DNA from: Candidatus Bathyarchaeota archaeon
Lineage (GTDB): Archaea > Thermoproteota > Bathyarchaeia > TCS64
NCBI GenBank assembly: GCA_026014515.1
Contig: JAOZIG010000360.1
Coordinates: forward strand, 1 to 20,985
Length of the DNA stretch: 20,985 bases
Reading direction: 5' to 3'
In this document: in pieces, positions 7,215 through 14,223 of the stretch
Layout: each line of letters opens with the position of its first letter
How positions within the stretch are numbered: the stretch's first letter is position 1
Notes under the pieces: model-generated
Databases searched by the model: none
The model's input: only the letters and a program-made list of their open reading frames with translations
What the model was told of the DNA's origin: nothing
Position numbers and translations under genes: made by a program

Positions 7215-7841
7215 TTAAGCCCCATGATTCCTGAACCTTATCCCTGTTACAAGTATCCAGAAGAGGAATAATCCCACAAGTAACCGCTGAGCTAACCCAA
7301 TAGGCACATCCATCACCCCCGGTGTATGTCCTGTTATACAGTAAACCAAGAATCCCATCAAAGGCATACTCGCATAAAACATAGTTTTACTGAACACCCG
7401 ATGCTTCTCCCACTCTGGAAGACCAATTGTATCCTTATAGAACCAGACAGGCATACCGAGAGCTGCAAGCTCCCCCACCAATGTTGCGTAGACATGTATC
7501 GTTGAGACCAGTGTATCCGCTGTGCCTCCTGCTTCAACTGGGAAAACCCCTGAGCCCACAAAGTCCAGGAGCCCATAGAGCATTATCAATACACCCGTCC
7601 ATACGCGTCTATCCTCTCGTCTGAGCCCAGTTTGAACCCCATAACCGAACACAGTGATCATCAAACCAGTTACAATGAATACAACAGCTGCAGCCTGAGC
7701 CGTGACTGCTCCAGATTCACCTAGTTCACTCATGGTGTGGTAGATGTGGCTGTACTCTGGCTTGATAGCTCCGAGGATGATCACCGCAGAGGCGAAGAAA
7801 ACCGGCGCAATAACCCCCAGCGTATAGAAACCGCGCCTCAT
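7215..7841 (-). CDS. DUF998 family integral membrane protein
   Basis: A 208-residue polytopic protein with about six transmembrane helices. It carries the DUF998 hallmarks: PEYSHIYHTMSELGESGA (residues 28-45) just after helix 1, and GVFPVEAGG after helix 3. Family members are six-helix proteins of bacteria and archaea with no established biochemical role. Helices fall at about 5-25, 47-70, 80-98, 110-135, 152-170 and 180-202. It follows the DUF523 gene by 40 nt and precedes the zinc-ribbon gene by 26 nt, so the three could be one transcript. Confidence 0.85.
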   Translation of the reverse strand: MRRGFYTLGVIAPVFFASAVIILGAIKPEYSHIYHTMSELGESGAVTAQAAAVVFIVTGLMITVFGYGVQTGLRREDRRVWTGVLIMLYGLLDFVGSGVFPVEAGGTADTLVSTIHVYATLVGELAALGMPVWFYKDTIGLPEWEKHRVFSKTMFYASMPLMGFLVYCITGHTPGVMDVPIGLAQRLLVGLFLFWILVTGIRFRNHGA

Positions 7842-7881
7842 ACATGTACCTAGTATGTGGGCTGAAAAACATAACCAAAGA

Positions 7882-8436
7882 CTAAGTGAGCCCCTTGATT
7901 ATCCCGTCAATAGTAGCCTTCAGCTTCACCGGCTCAGAGCCTTTGACGCCATACATAGGTACAAGTATCTGCTTTTTCTCCAGTTCCTCTCTGAGTCTAT
8001 CTATGAAAACACCGCGTCCAGTTATCTCCTGATCATGGTCTGATGTGGTATCTACACCGCAGCTTGGAGACCTATTCATCCCGATAACCGCCACTACCTC
8101 GAACCCGTTTCGTAGATACTCCTCCACTTGATACACCACCTGATCAACTAAACGAGATAGTACTTTGAACGTGTCTGGCTGCTTCAAGGCTCTACGGATA
8201 CGCGTGTTCTCAACAACTACTGGACGCTCACCGCCATGAACATCACCCCTGTCCAAACCGAGACAGTTTAGCTCGGGGCAAGGCATCTGGAGTATGCTTA
8301 TCCCCGCTTCAATCAGCGGATAGATTATGTCTTTCAATGCAACGGGAGCGTCTGCGGTTCCATCTGATATGGCGTTCTGGTTCAAAATACAATGAGAAAC
8401 AAGAACCACCTTCTTTGACCTAACATCAGTGAACAT
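7882..8436 (-). CDS. DUF523 / TudS-like protein, possible [4Fe-4S] desulfidase
   Basis: A 184-residue DUF523-family protein. Three cysteine motifs are present: VSHCILNQN (Cys16), MPCPELNCLG (Cys53, Cys58) and NRSPSCGVDTT (Cys126). In the related thiouracil desulfidase TudS three cysteines in equivalent motifs hold a [4Fe-4S] cluster whose fourth iron binds the sulfur atom of the substrate. Cys16, Cys53 and Cys126 are the natural ligands here. CPELNCLGLDRG is longer than the CPE motif of bacterial TudS, so the substrate may differ. It is divergent from the MFS transporter and first in a minus-strand series. The family call is firm; desulfidase activity is an inference. Confidence 0.85.
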   Translation of the reverse strand: MFTDVRSKKVVLVSHCILNQNAISDGTADAPVALKDIIYPLIEAGISILQMPCPELNCLGLDRGDVHGGERPVVVENTRIRRALKQPDTFKVLSRLVDQVVYQVEEYLRNGFEVVAVIGMNRSPSCGVDTTSDHDQEITGRGVFIDRLREELEKKQILVPMYGVKGSEPVKLKATIDGIIKGLT

Positions 8437-8514
8437 ATAGCTTCACAATTTTGTATCCCATACACATAAAGCGGTTTCCAAACTCTGCTTTTCACTGGAA
8501 AACAGCAAAGAACG

Positions 8515-8520
8515 TATAAA
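8515..8520 (+). promoter_or_regulatory. TATA box of the MFS transporter gene
   Basis: TATAAA lies 35-40 nt before the ATG at 8555, compatible with a short leader of roughly 10 nt. Just upstream, an imperfect inverted repeat (GCTTTTC-ACTG-GAAAA, within 8485-8506) could be a regulatory site in the 118-nt divergent intergenic region shared with the DUF523 gene. Confidence 0.5.
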
Positions 8521-8554
8521 CCCAGTAATCCAACCTCTACTCCACTGACCCTAT

Positions 8555-9736
8555 ATGCCAGAAACACAAGAGGAAAACGAGTTCAAGAACGTCATCAGAC
8601 TAGGCTACGTAAGCTTCTTCACAGACTTCAGCAGCGAGATGGTCCTAAGCATACTCCCAGTCTACATACTAAACCTACCCGGAGGCAGCATAGCTACGCT
8701 GGGGTTAATCGAAGGCATAGCCGAGAGCCTCAGCTACATGCTAAGGGCTGTAAGCGGCATCATGAGTGACAAGTTCAGGAAACGCAAGATATTCATCCTC
8801 ATCGGCTATGGGTTATCAAATCTTGCTAAACCCTTCTTTGCGTTATCAACTACTGTTAGCCATGTACTCGGGATACGGGTACTGGACAGAGTTGGTAAGG
8901 GTGTTCGTACGGCTCCAAGGGACGCCCTCATCAGTGACTCTGTGAGAACAGACCAGCAAGGAGCAGCTTTCGGGCTTCATAGAACCCTTGACCAGCTTGG
9001 TGCTATTATCGGACCTTTAATGGCTACGGCTGTTATGGTTTGGCTCGGTTGGACCGCGAGAGGTGTATTCTATCTCTCACTTGTGCCGGGTTCAATAGCG
9101 TTGTTCGTTATCCTATTCGGAGTAAAGGAGATTATTGGCTCTGAGACCCGGGATTTCCAGTTCCTTACTGGGCTAAAGGCGGTTCTACAGGGACCATACT
9201 TGAAGCTGCTTATCGTGGTTAGTGTGTTCAGTCTCGGGGCATTCAATTATAGCTTCATTCTTTTGAACGCGAAACAGATGGGCGTAAGCGATGCACTGGT
9301 GCCCATTGTCTACGCTGTAGTTAATGTCACACATACTGCTATCGCTATACCGGCTGGTAGGCTCAGTGACAAGATAGGAAAAGAAAAAGTCCTCCTTATG
9401 GGTTACATTGCATTCGCGGCTACAGCTGTGTTGCTCGCTGTATCCCCCTCAAGTGTACCCTTTGCGTATCTTATCGCCGCTGTTTTTGGGCTCTACATGG
9501 GTGTGGTTGAGACCGTTCAACGAGCAATGATACCAAGATACGTCGACAGCAGCCTAAGAGGAACCGCCTACGGCGTCTACTATCTCGTAGTTGGGTCCTG
9601 TTTCTTCTTCGCCAACAGCGTAGTAGGCTCACTCTGGGAGCGTTGGGGTCTCTGGGCCTCAAGCCTCTACAGCGGTGGATTAGCCGTGATAGCTGTAATT
9701 GGTCTCTTTATATTGACCAGACGCGAGGAAGTTTGA
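8555..9736 (+). CDS. Major facilitator superfamily transporter
   Basis: A 393-residue membrane protein with about 12 hydrophobic helices, the usual MFS size. SGIMSDKFRKRK (residues 67-78) is the motif A loop between helices 2 and 3 (G-x-x-x-D-R/K-x-G-R-R/K type). RVGKGVRTAPRDALISDS in the first half marks a subgroup of efflux-type MFS proteins that carry this arginine-rich loop after helix 4. The second half has the repeat of motif A, GRLSDKIGKEK. The substrate cannot be read from sequence; drug or metabolite efflux is likely. It has its own TATA box and precedes the Ada-type gene by 52 nt on the same strand, although the latter appears to have a separate promoter. Confidence 0.9.
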   Translation: MPETQEENEFKNVIRLGYVSFFTDFSSEMVLSILPVYILNLPGGSIATLGLIEGIAESLSYMLRAVSGIMSDKFRKRKIFILIGYGLSNLAKPFFALSTTVSHVLGIRVLDRVGKGVRTAPRDALISDSVRTDQQGAAFGLHRTLDQLGAIIGPLMATAVMVWLGWTARGVFYLSLVPGSIALFVILFGVKEIIGSETRDFQFLTGLKAVLQGPYLKLLIVVSVFSLGAFNYSFILLNAKQMGVSDALVPIVYAVVNVTHTAIAIPAGRLSDKIGKEKVLLMGYIAFAATAVLLAVSPSSVPFAYLIAAVFGLYMGVVETVQRAMIPRYVDSSLRGTAYGVYYLVVGSCFFFANSVVGSLWERWGLWASSLYSGGLAVIAVIGLFILTRREEV

Positions 9737-9758
9737 AGGCAATAATCGGAGTCAACCA

Positions 9759-9766
9759 TTATATTG
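9759..9766 (+). promoter_or_regulatory. TATA box of the Ada-type gene
   Basis: TTATATTG lies 23-30 nt upstream of the ATG at 9789, as expected for a leaderless archaeal transcript. No ribosome-binding site precedes the ATG. Confidence 0.5.
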
Positions 9767-9788
9767 TGTCCAACAGCATCAACATTGT

Positions 9789-10835
9789 ATGAGCAGTCAC
9801 AGTGAACGCATCAAAGCAGTACTGGAACGAGACAAGCTCTATGATGGCGTATTTGTCTATGGCGTCAAATCAACTGGCATCTACTGTAGACCATCCTGTG
9901 GCTCAAGACGACCCTCAACAGAGAACATAGAACTCTTTGATACACCAGATGAGGCTGAGGCCGCTGGTTACCGTGCATGTCTACGCTGTAACCCAGCGGA
10001 GTACCTGAACCCAAACGAGGTGTTCGTGGAGCGTATCACCAGTTACATGGCTGCTCACATCGATGAAAAACACACCCTTCAGAGCCTTGCCGCTGAGTTT
10101 GAGGTTAGCAAGTATCATCTTCAGCGGACATTCAAGTCCGTTCTCGGCGTCTCACCTAGACAATACATCGAGGCGAAACGCCTTGAGTTATTCAAGAACC
10201 GTATCAAGAACGGTGAGAAAGTGGACAAAGCCATGTACGGCTCAGGGTTCAGAAGCCGAAGCAGGCTCTATGAGAAGGTTCCCGGGAAACTTGGTATGAC
10301 TCCTACAGAGTATCGTGAGGGCGGCTCTGATGTCTCAATCACTTATTCAGTTTTCCAGACATCGATCACCAATGTTCTCCTAGCACGCACAGCCAAAGGA
10401 ATATGCGCATTGTACCTTGGGGATGACGAAGAGCCCCTTGTTGACGAGTTGATGAAAGAGTTCCCCTACGCAGAGGTAACCCGAGACGATGAGGGGCTCA
10501 CAGAGTTCATCAAGCCCCTGAACGATTACTTTGAGGGACGAGACTTCAACCCACGACTACCCCTAGACATCCACCGCACAGCATTCCAGTGGCAAGTATT
10601 GAAAGCCATACAAGAGATTCCACCGGGTGAGACCAAGAGCTATACGGAACTAGCTGAATCCATCGGTAAACCCAAGGCTGTACGTGCTGTGGCGAATGCC
10701 TGTGGACGAAACCCGGTATCAGTGTTGATCCCTTGTCATCGTGTGCTACGTAAGAACGGTGAGCTAGGTGGTTATCACTGGGGTGTGAAAATAAAGAAGC
10801 AATTGCTTGCTCATGAAGAAAAAATAGTTGAGTAG
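9789..10835 (+). CDS. ada: Ada-type bifunctional regulator and O6-alkylguanine-DNA alkyltransferase
   Basis: A 348-residue protein with the complete three-part layout of E. coli Ada (354 residues). N-terminal Ada zinc domain (about 8-75): Cys33, Cys37, Cys64 and Cys67 in YCRPSC and CLRC; by analogy Cys33 would accept methyl groups from DNA phosphotriesters. Middle AraC-type helix-turn-helix region (about 82-176). C-terminal Ogt domain (about 185-340) with IPCHRV at 314-319, where Cys316 is the suicidal acceptor of methyl from O6-methylguanine, and NACGRNP upstream of it. It repairs alkylated DNA and in bacteria activates its own regulon after methylation. An AraC-type activator is unusual in an archaeal transcription system. 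Its stop codon lies 5 nt from the convergent ilvC stop. Confidence 0.94.
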   Translation: MSSHSERIKAVLERDKLYDGVFVYGVKSTGIYCRPSCGSRRPSTENIELFDTPDEAEAAGYRACLRCNPAEYLNPNEVFVERITSYMAAHIDEKHTLQSLAAEFEVSKYHLQRTFKSVLGVSPRQYIEAKRLELFKNRIKNGEKVDKAMYGSGFRSRSRLYEKVPGKLGMTPTEYREGGSDVSITYSVFQTSITNVLLARTAKGICALYLGDDEEPLVDELMKEFPYAEVTRDDEGLTEFIKPLNDYFEGRDFNPRLPLDIHRTAFQWQVLKAIQEIPPGETKSYTELAESIGKPKAVRAVANACGRNPVSVLIPCHRVLRKNGELGGYHWGVKIKKQLLAHEEKIVE

Positions 10836-10851
10836 AGAAATTATTTCTCTA
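10833..10851. terminator. Perfect 19-bp palindrome spanning both convergent stop codons
   Basis: TAGAGAAATTATTTCTCTA is an inverted repeat with nine-base arms around a single T. It contains the TAG stop of the Ada-type gene (10833-10835) and the TAA stop of ilvC (10843-10841). It could act as a shared bidirectional 3' end, although no longer T-tract follows on either side. Confidence 0.45.
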
Positions 10852-11827
10852 GTCCGCTCATCTTGCGGATTTCTTTGCCGACCTTCTCGATCTCAAGGGC
10901 GTCACATTCAGCCATGAGTTCATCGAACTTCTTGGCTCCTGATTTGCTCTCACTGATCCATGCCTTGGCGAAGCTCTCATCCTGAACTGCCTTCAAGGCT
11001 TTTCTCATGTTCTCCTCGACGTGGTCATCGATTACCATGGGTCCGATGGTCATGCCGCCCCACTTGGCGGTGTCGCTGACTGCTCGGTACATGCCTCCGA
11101 TGCCGCTAGTGTAGATCAAGTCTACGATGAGCTTGAGCTCGTTGCATACCTCAAAGTACGCGCTCTCAGGTGGGTAACCTGCTTCTGTTAGTACCTTGAA
11201 GCCTCTTCTGATTAGCTGGTCTACGCCTCCACAGAGGACTGCCTGCTCACCGAATAGGTCTGTCTCGGTCTCGATCTGGTAGGTTGTCTCAAGTACGCCT
11301 GCTCTGCCACTGCCAATCGCCTTAGCGATAGCTAGTGCTTTCTGGAGTGCCTTGCCTGATGCATCCTGATGAACCGCTACAAGGGCTGGTACACCGAAGC
11401 CTGCCTCGTACTGTCTTCTGAGTTCAGGTCCGGGGCTCTTGGGTGCAACCATGATAACGTCGATGTCTGATGGTGGCTTGACCTCACCGAAGTGGATGTT
11501 AAAGCCGTGAGCGAACTGTAGTGCCTTGCCTTTCCTCATTGCGAGGCTTACCTCTTCTCCCCACACCACTGGCTGAGCCATATCTGGCATGAGCATCAAT
11601 ACGATGTCCGCCTTCTCGGCTGCCTCAAGATGTGTCATGGGCTCCCAGCCGTCTTCCTTTGCCTTCTTCCAGCTTTTACCGCCTTCACGGAGACCTAGGA
11701 CGACGTTTACTCCGCTGTCCCTCATGTTTAATGCCTGGGCTCTGCCCTGGCTTCCGTAGCCGAGTACGGCTACTGTTAGGTCGTCTAATATTGATCCGTC
11801 AATATCTTTGTCGTGATATACTTTCAT
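10841..11827 (-). CDS. ilvC: Ketol-acid reductoisomerase (class I)
   Basis: A 328-residue class I KARI. It converts 2-acetolactate to 2,3-dihydroxyisovalerate, and acetohydroxybutyrate to dihydroxymethylvalerate, using Mg2+ and NAD(P)H. The Rossmann motif is GYGSQGRAQ (residues 23-31). The cofactor-specificity loop is LREGGKSW (46-53), whose acidic residue and mixed composition leave NADH/NADPH preference open. His107 (FAHGFNIHFG) is the conserved active-site histidine. Metal ligands occupy canonical positions: Asp190 and Glu194 in ETDLFGEQAVLCGG, then Glu226 and Glu230, with Ser251. Length and numbering fit short class I enzymes. It is third in the ilvB2-ilvH2-ilvC operon, 13 nt after ilvH2, and is the only KARI gene visible for both synthase operons. 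Confidence 0.97.
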   Translation of the reverse strand: MKVYHDKDIDGSILDDLTVAVLGYGSQGRAQALNMRDSGVNVVLGLREGGKSWKKAKEDGWEPMTHLEAAEKADIVLMLMPDMAQPVVWGEEVSLAMRKGKALQFAHGFNIHFGEVKPPSDIDVIMVAPKSPGPELRRQYEAGFGVPALVAVHQDASGKALQKALAIAKAIGSGRAGVLETTYQIETETDLFGEQAVLCGGVDQLIRRGFKVLTEAGYPPESAYFEVCNELKLIVDLIYTSGIGGMYRAVSDTAKWGGMTIGPMVIDDHVEENMRKALKAVQDESFAKAWISESKSGAKKFDELMAECDALEIEKVGKEIRKMSGLEK

Positions 11828-11840
11828 TTCTTATTCACCG

Positions 11841-12332
11841 TTATAGTTGGAGCCGTCCTTTCTCTAGGGCGGTGATTCCTGTTCGTGACATCTCCACGAT
11901 GCCGATGCTTTTAACATATTCTAGGAACTCATCGAGCTCACCGGGGTATCCTGTGACCTCTGCCATGATATTATCATCATCGATGTCCAGTACCAGCCCG
12001 TGCTGGTTGTTGATGTGTTTCAAGGCATCTTCTCGTGCAATGGGGTCCTGTGTACTTAGCTTGACTAACAGCATCTCTCGCTGTATGGTCCTCAATGGGT
12101 CTAATCGTTTTACCTTGATGACTTCAACCATTTTCTCAAGTTGCTCAACGAGGTTAGCCAGTGTCTTGGCGTCCGCGTCTACGCTGATGGTCATCCTGCT
12201 GTACTTGGGGTCCTGTACTGTTCCGACTGCGATGGATTCTATGTTGAATCCTCTGCGTCTGAATAGGTTGGTAACATTGAACAAGACGCCTGCCTTGTTC
12301 TCGACTAGGAAACTTACTGTATGTATAGCCAT
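11841..12332 (-). CDS. ilvH: Acetohydroxyacid synthase regulatory (small) subunit, copy 2
   Basis: A 163-residue IlvH-type protein. The ACT domain begins IHTVSFLVENKAGVLFNVTNLF and continues RRRGFNIESIAVG, typical for this subunit. The linker KVKRLDPLRTIQREMLLVK and the C-terminal domain ending RTGITALEKG follow. It is clearly paralogous to copy 1 but differs in the ACT domain (for example ESIAVGTVQDPKYSRMTI here versus HSITAIAGEHEDTTRITI), so the two may respond differently to valine or isoleucine. Its ATG overlaps the ilvB2 stop by one base (TAATG), a standard translational coupling arrangement. Confidence 0.95.
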   Translation of the reverse strand: MAIHTVSFLVENKAGVLFNVTNLFRRRGFNIESIAVGTVQDPKYSRMTISVDADAKTLANLVEQLEKMVEVIKVKRLDPLRTIQREMLLVKLSTQDPIAREDALKHINNQHGLVLDIDDDNIMAEVTGYPGELDEFLEYVKSIGIVEMSRTGITALEKGRLQL

Positions 12333-14017
12333 TAGTCCGCGCTCCAGAGTGTGTCTTTTAACCCGAGTCCCGGTGGGATCATGGGCATGACGTTCTCATC
12401 TGGGTCGATTGGAACATCGATCACAGTTGGAACATCAGCCTTTATGGCACGTTTTACTTCTCGCCTGAAATCATCAAGTGTAGTAGTACGTACACCCGCT
12501 GCTCCATAGGCTTCAGCCAGCTTCACATAGTCTGGGTTGCCCTTGAGCTTCACGGCGCTGTATCTTCTATCATAGAAGAGGCGTTGCCACTGGGCTACCA
12601 TGCCTAGCACATTATTGTTGAGAACCACCACTATTACTGGTAGTTCCTCTTCCACTGCTGTAGCTAGGTTGTTCTCAGTCATACCAAAGCTGCCGTCACC
12701 CGCGATATCAACCACAGGAACCTCCGGTTTGGCTGCTTTTGCTCCGATGGATGCCGGGAATCCCCACCCCATTGTGCCTAAGCCGCCGCTTGTGTGGAAT
12801 GTTCTTGGGAGATATGTGTCGTAGTGGAGGGCTGCCCACATCTGGTTCTGCCCTACTTCTGTGGTGACTATTGCGTCTCGTGGAAGTAGTTCTCTCAATG
12901 CTCTGATGACTTTTGGTGCACGTAGATAGCCATTGGCTGTGTCTGCTTCTGTGTTCCAGTCGTGTCTAAACTCTTGGATACGGTTACTCCAAGCCGCTGA
13001 TGGGTTATTCTTCAAGACCTTGACCCGTTCCAGTAGCCCAGCTAAAGCTTGCTTAGCGTCACCGACTACCTTTGTGACTGTCTCGACGTTCTTATCGATC
13101 TCACTGCGGTCAATGTCAATGTGAACTACCTTGCCATTTGGGTTAAAGTCAGCTACCTTGGCGGTGGTCCTGTCACTGAACCTTGAACCCACTACCAGCA
13201 ATACGTCTGCCTGTGGCACCAAGCTGTTTGATGCCTGAGTACCGTGCATACCACAGAGACCAAGACTCAACGGGTGGTCCTCTGGGAACGCGCCTTTACC
13301 CATCAAGGTGTTTGCCGTTGGAGCCAATAACGCCTCGCTGAGAGCAACTAACTCGTTTGTTGCTCCAGCTGCGATTACTCCTCCACCAGCCATGATCAAT
13401 GGGCGTTCTGCCTTCGCCAGTATCTGTGCTGCCCAGTCAAGCTCCTGTGGGACAGGCGTATGATCCATCTCGTATCCCCTGAATTTTATCTCGGGGTTGA
13501 AATCCATCTCACCACTCAATGTAGTACAGTCCTTGGGTATGTCCACCAAGACCGAGCCTTTTCGTCCAGTGTTAGCGATATGGAAAGCCTTCTTAACCGT
13601 CTCCGGTATCTCACTTGGCTCACGCACCTGCATATTATACTTGGTTACGCTGGCTGAGACGCCGATGATGTCACACTCTTGGAACGCATCAGTGCCGATA
13701 ACGTTACGGTTGACCTGTCCAGTAAATGCAACCACAGGACTGCTATCTATCTGAGCCGTGGCTACACCAGTAACAAGATTTGTTGCACCGGGTCCACTGG
13801 TCGCCATACATACGCCTACCTTGTTCAGTACACGTGCATAGCCGTCAGCCATATGTGCGGCTCCCTGCTCATGTCGGGCAAGAATAAACCGCATGTCGCT
13901 GTCTAGTAGTTCGTCGCAGATAGGAATCAGTGATCCTCCTGATATACCAAATATGTGTTCAGTGCCCTCGTTCTCGAGTGATTTTACAAATGCCTTACTT
14001 CCTAACATCTCAGTCAT
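12332..14017 (-). CDS. ilvB: Acetohydroxyacid (acetolactate) synthase catalytic subunit, copy 2
   Basis: A 561-residue ThDP enzyme from the ATG at 14017; an in-frame TTG at 14026 is less likely because the sequence before the ATG (CTCCC...TTTTCAT on the plus strand) mirrors the ilvB1 start region. Catalytic Glu50 lies in ARHEQGAAHMADGYAR. The cofactor motif is GDGSFGMTENNLATAV followed about 25 residues later by LNNNVLGMVAQWQRLF, with the tryptophan characteristic of anabolic acetohydroxyacid synthases. It is closely similar to copy 1 along its whole length, with shared runs such as HIDIDRSEIDKN and KPLIMAGGGVIAAGA-like segments. First gene of the ilvBHC operon, so probably the main biosynthetic form. 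Its leader shares small ORFs, repeats and hairpins with that of ilvB1. Confidence 0.96.
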   Translation of the reverse strand: MTEMLGSKAFVKSLENEGTEHIFGISGGSLIPICDELLDSDMRFILARHEQGAAHMADGYARVLNKVGVCMATSGPGATNLVTGVATAQIDSSPVVAFTGQVNRNVIGTDAFQECDIIGVSASVTKYNMQVREPSEIPETVKKAFHIANTGRKGSVLVDIPKDCTTLSGEMDFNPEIKFRGYEMDHTPVPQELDWAAQILAKAERPLIMAGGGVIAAGATNELVALSEALLAPTANTLMGKGAFPEDHPLSLGLCGMHGTQASNSLVPQADVLLVVGSRFSDRTTAKVADFNPNGKVVHIDIDRSEIDKNVETVTKVVGDAKQALAGLLERVKVLKNNPSAAWSNRIQEFRHDWNTEADTANGYLRAPKVIRALRELLPRDAIVTTEVGQNQMWAALHYDTYLPRTFHTSGGLGTMGWGFPASIGAKAAKPEVPVVDIAGDGSFGMTENNLATAVEEELPVIVVVLNNNVLGMVAQWQRLFYDRRYSAVKLKGNPDYVKLAEAYGAAGVRTTTLDDFRREVKRAIKADVPTVIDVPIDPDENVMPMIPPGLGLKDTLWSAD

Positions 14018-14060
14018 GTTTTCCAAGCTCCCATACTCTCGTCAGACGATACCCTGTCAA
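14010..14060 (-). CDS. Possible third leader ORF of ilvB2 (TTG start, MTGYRLTRVWELGKHD)
   Basis: A TTG-initiated 16-codon ORF whose GGGTATCGT repeats the core of the leader motif. It ends at a TGA that overlaps the ilvB2 start codon region in another frame, which would permit stop/restart coupling. It lacks a clear ribbon of ribosome-binding bases and the usual ATG, and no counterpart is seen before ilvB1, so support is weak. Confidence 0.2.
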   Translation of the reverse strand: MTGYRLTRVWELGKHD

Positions 14061-14124
14061 GGCTGTCTGTTGTTTCGATTCTTTTCTACGGACTCTACGG
14101 TCCGTGGGTTTCAGTTGTCGAGGT

Positions 14125-14151
14125 TTACCAACTAATAAAACGATACCCCAT
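14125..14151 (-). CDS. Leader small ORF 2 of the ilvB2 operon (MGYRFISW)
   Basis: Eight codons and TAA. It starts directly after the stop of leader ORF 1 (TAAATG) and in the same frame. GGAGG lies about 8 nt upstream but is part of the GAGGG arm of a hairpin located inside ORF 1. The peptide begins MGYR like its counterpart before ilvB1 and has one Ile codon. The stop context GGTAA followed by A/C and CC is the same in both leaders. Confidence 0.45.
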   Translation of the reverse strand: MGYRFISW

Positions 14152-14193
14152 TTACATCCCCTCCGTGAGGGATCTGACAAAACTATACCCCAT
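14152..14193 (-). CDS. Leader small ORF 1 of the ilvB2 operon (13 codons, MGYSFVRSLTEGM)
   Basis: ATG with GGAG 9 nt upstream. The peptide MGYSFVRSLTEGM has exactly the same length as leader ORF 1 of ilvB1 and shares MGY, FV at 5-6 and G at 12. It holds one Val (GTC) and one Leu (CTC) codon. It contains the hairpin that covers the ribosome-binding site of leader ORF 2. Expression is inferred from architecture only. Confidence 0.5.
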   Translation of the reverse strand: MGYSFVRSLTEGM

Positions 14194-14199
14194 TTTTGT

Positions 14200-14223
14200 C
14201 TACTCCAATAGGTTGGTACCCAT
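14200..14223 (-). CDS. Possible upstream leader ORF of ilvB2 (MGTNLLE)
   Basis: Seven codons, ATG to TAG, with two adjacent Leu codons (CTA, TTG). Its last sense codon GAG is part of the GGAG ribosome-binding site of leader ORF 1. The transcript may start very near this ATG, and no equivalent is evident before ilvB1, so it may be chance. Confidence 0.25.
   Translation of the reverse strand: MGTNLLE

Noticed and set aside
11632..12390. Long plus-strand open frame of 252 codons
   Set aside because: It is antisense to ilvC and ilvH2, is rich in Ser/Leu/Arg as expected for a shadow frame, and has no recognisable domain.
14024..14026. TTG start for ilvB2
   Set aside because: The ATG at 14017 corresponds in position to the ilvB1 ATG relative to a similar upstream GGGAG sequence.
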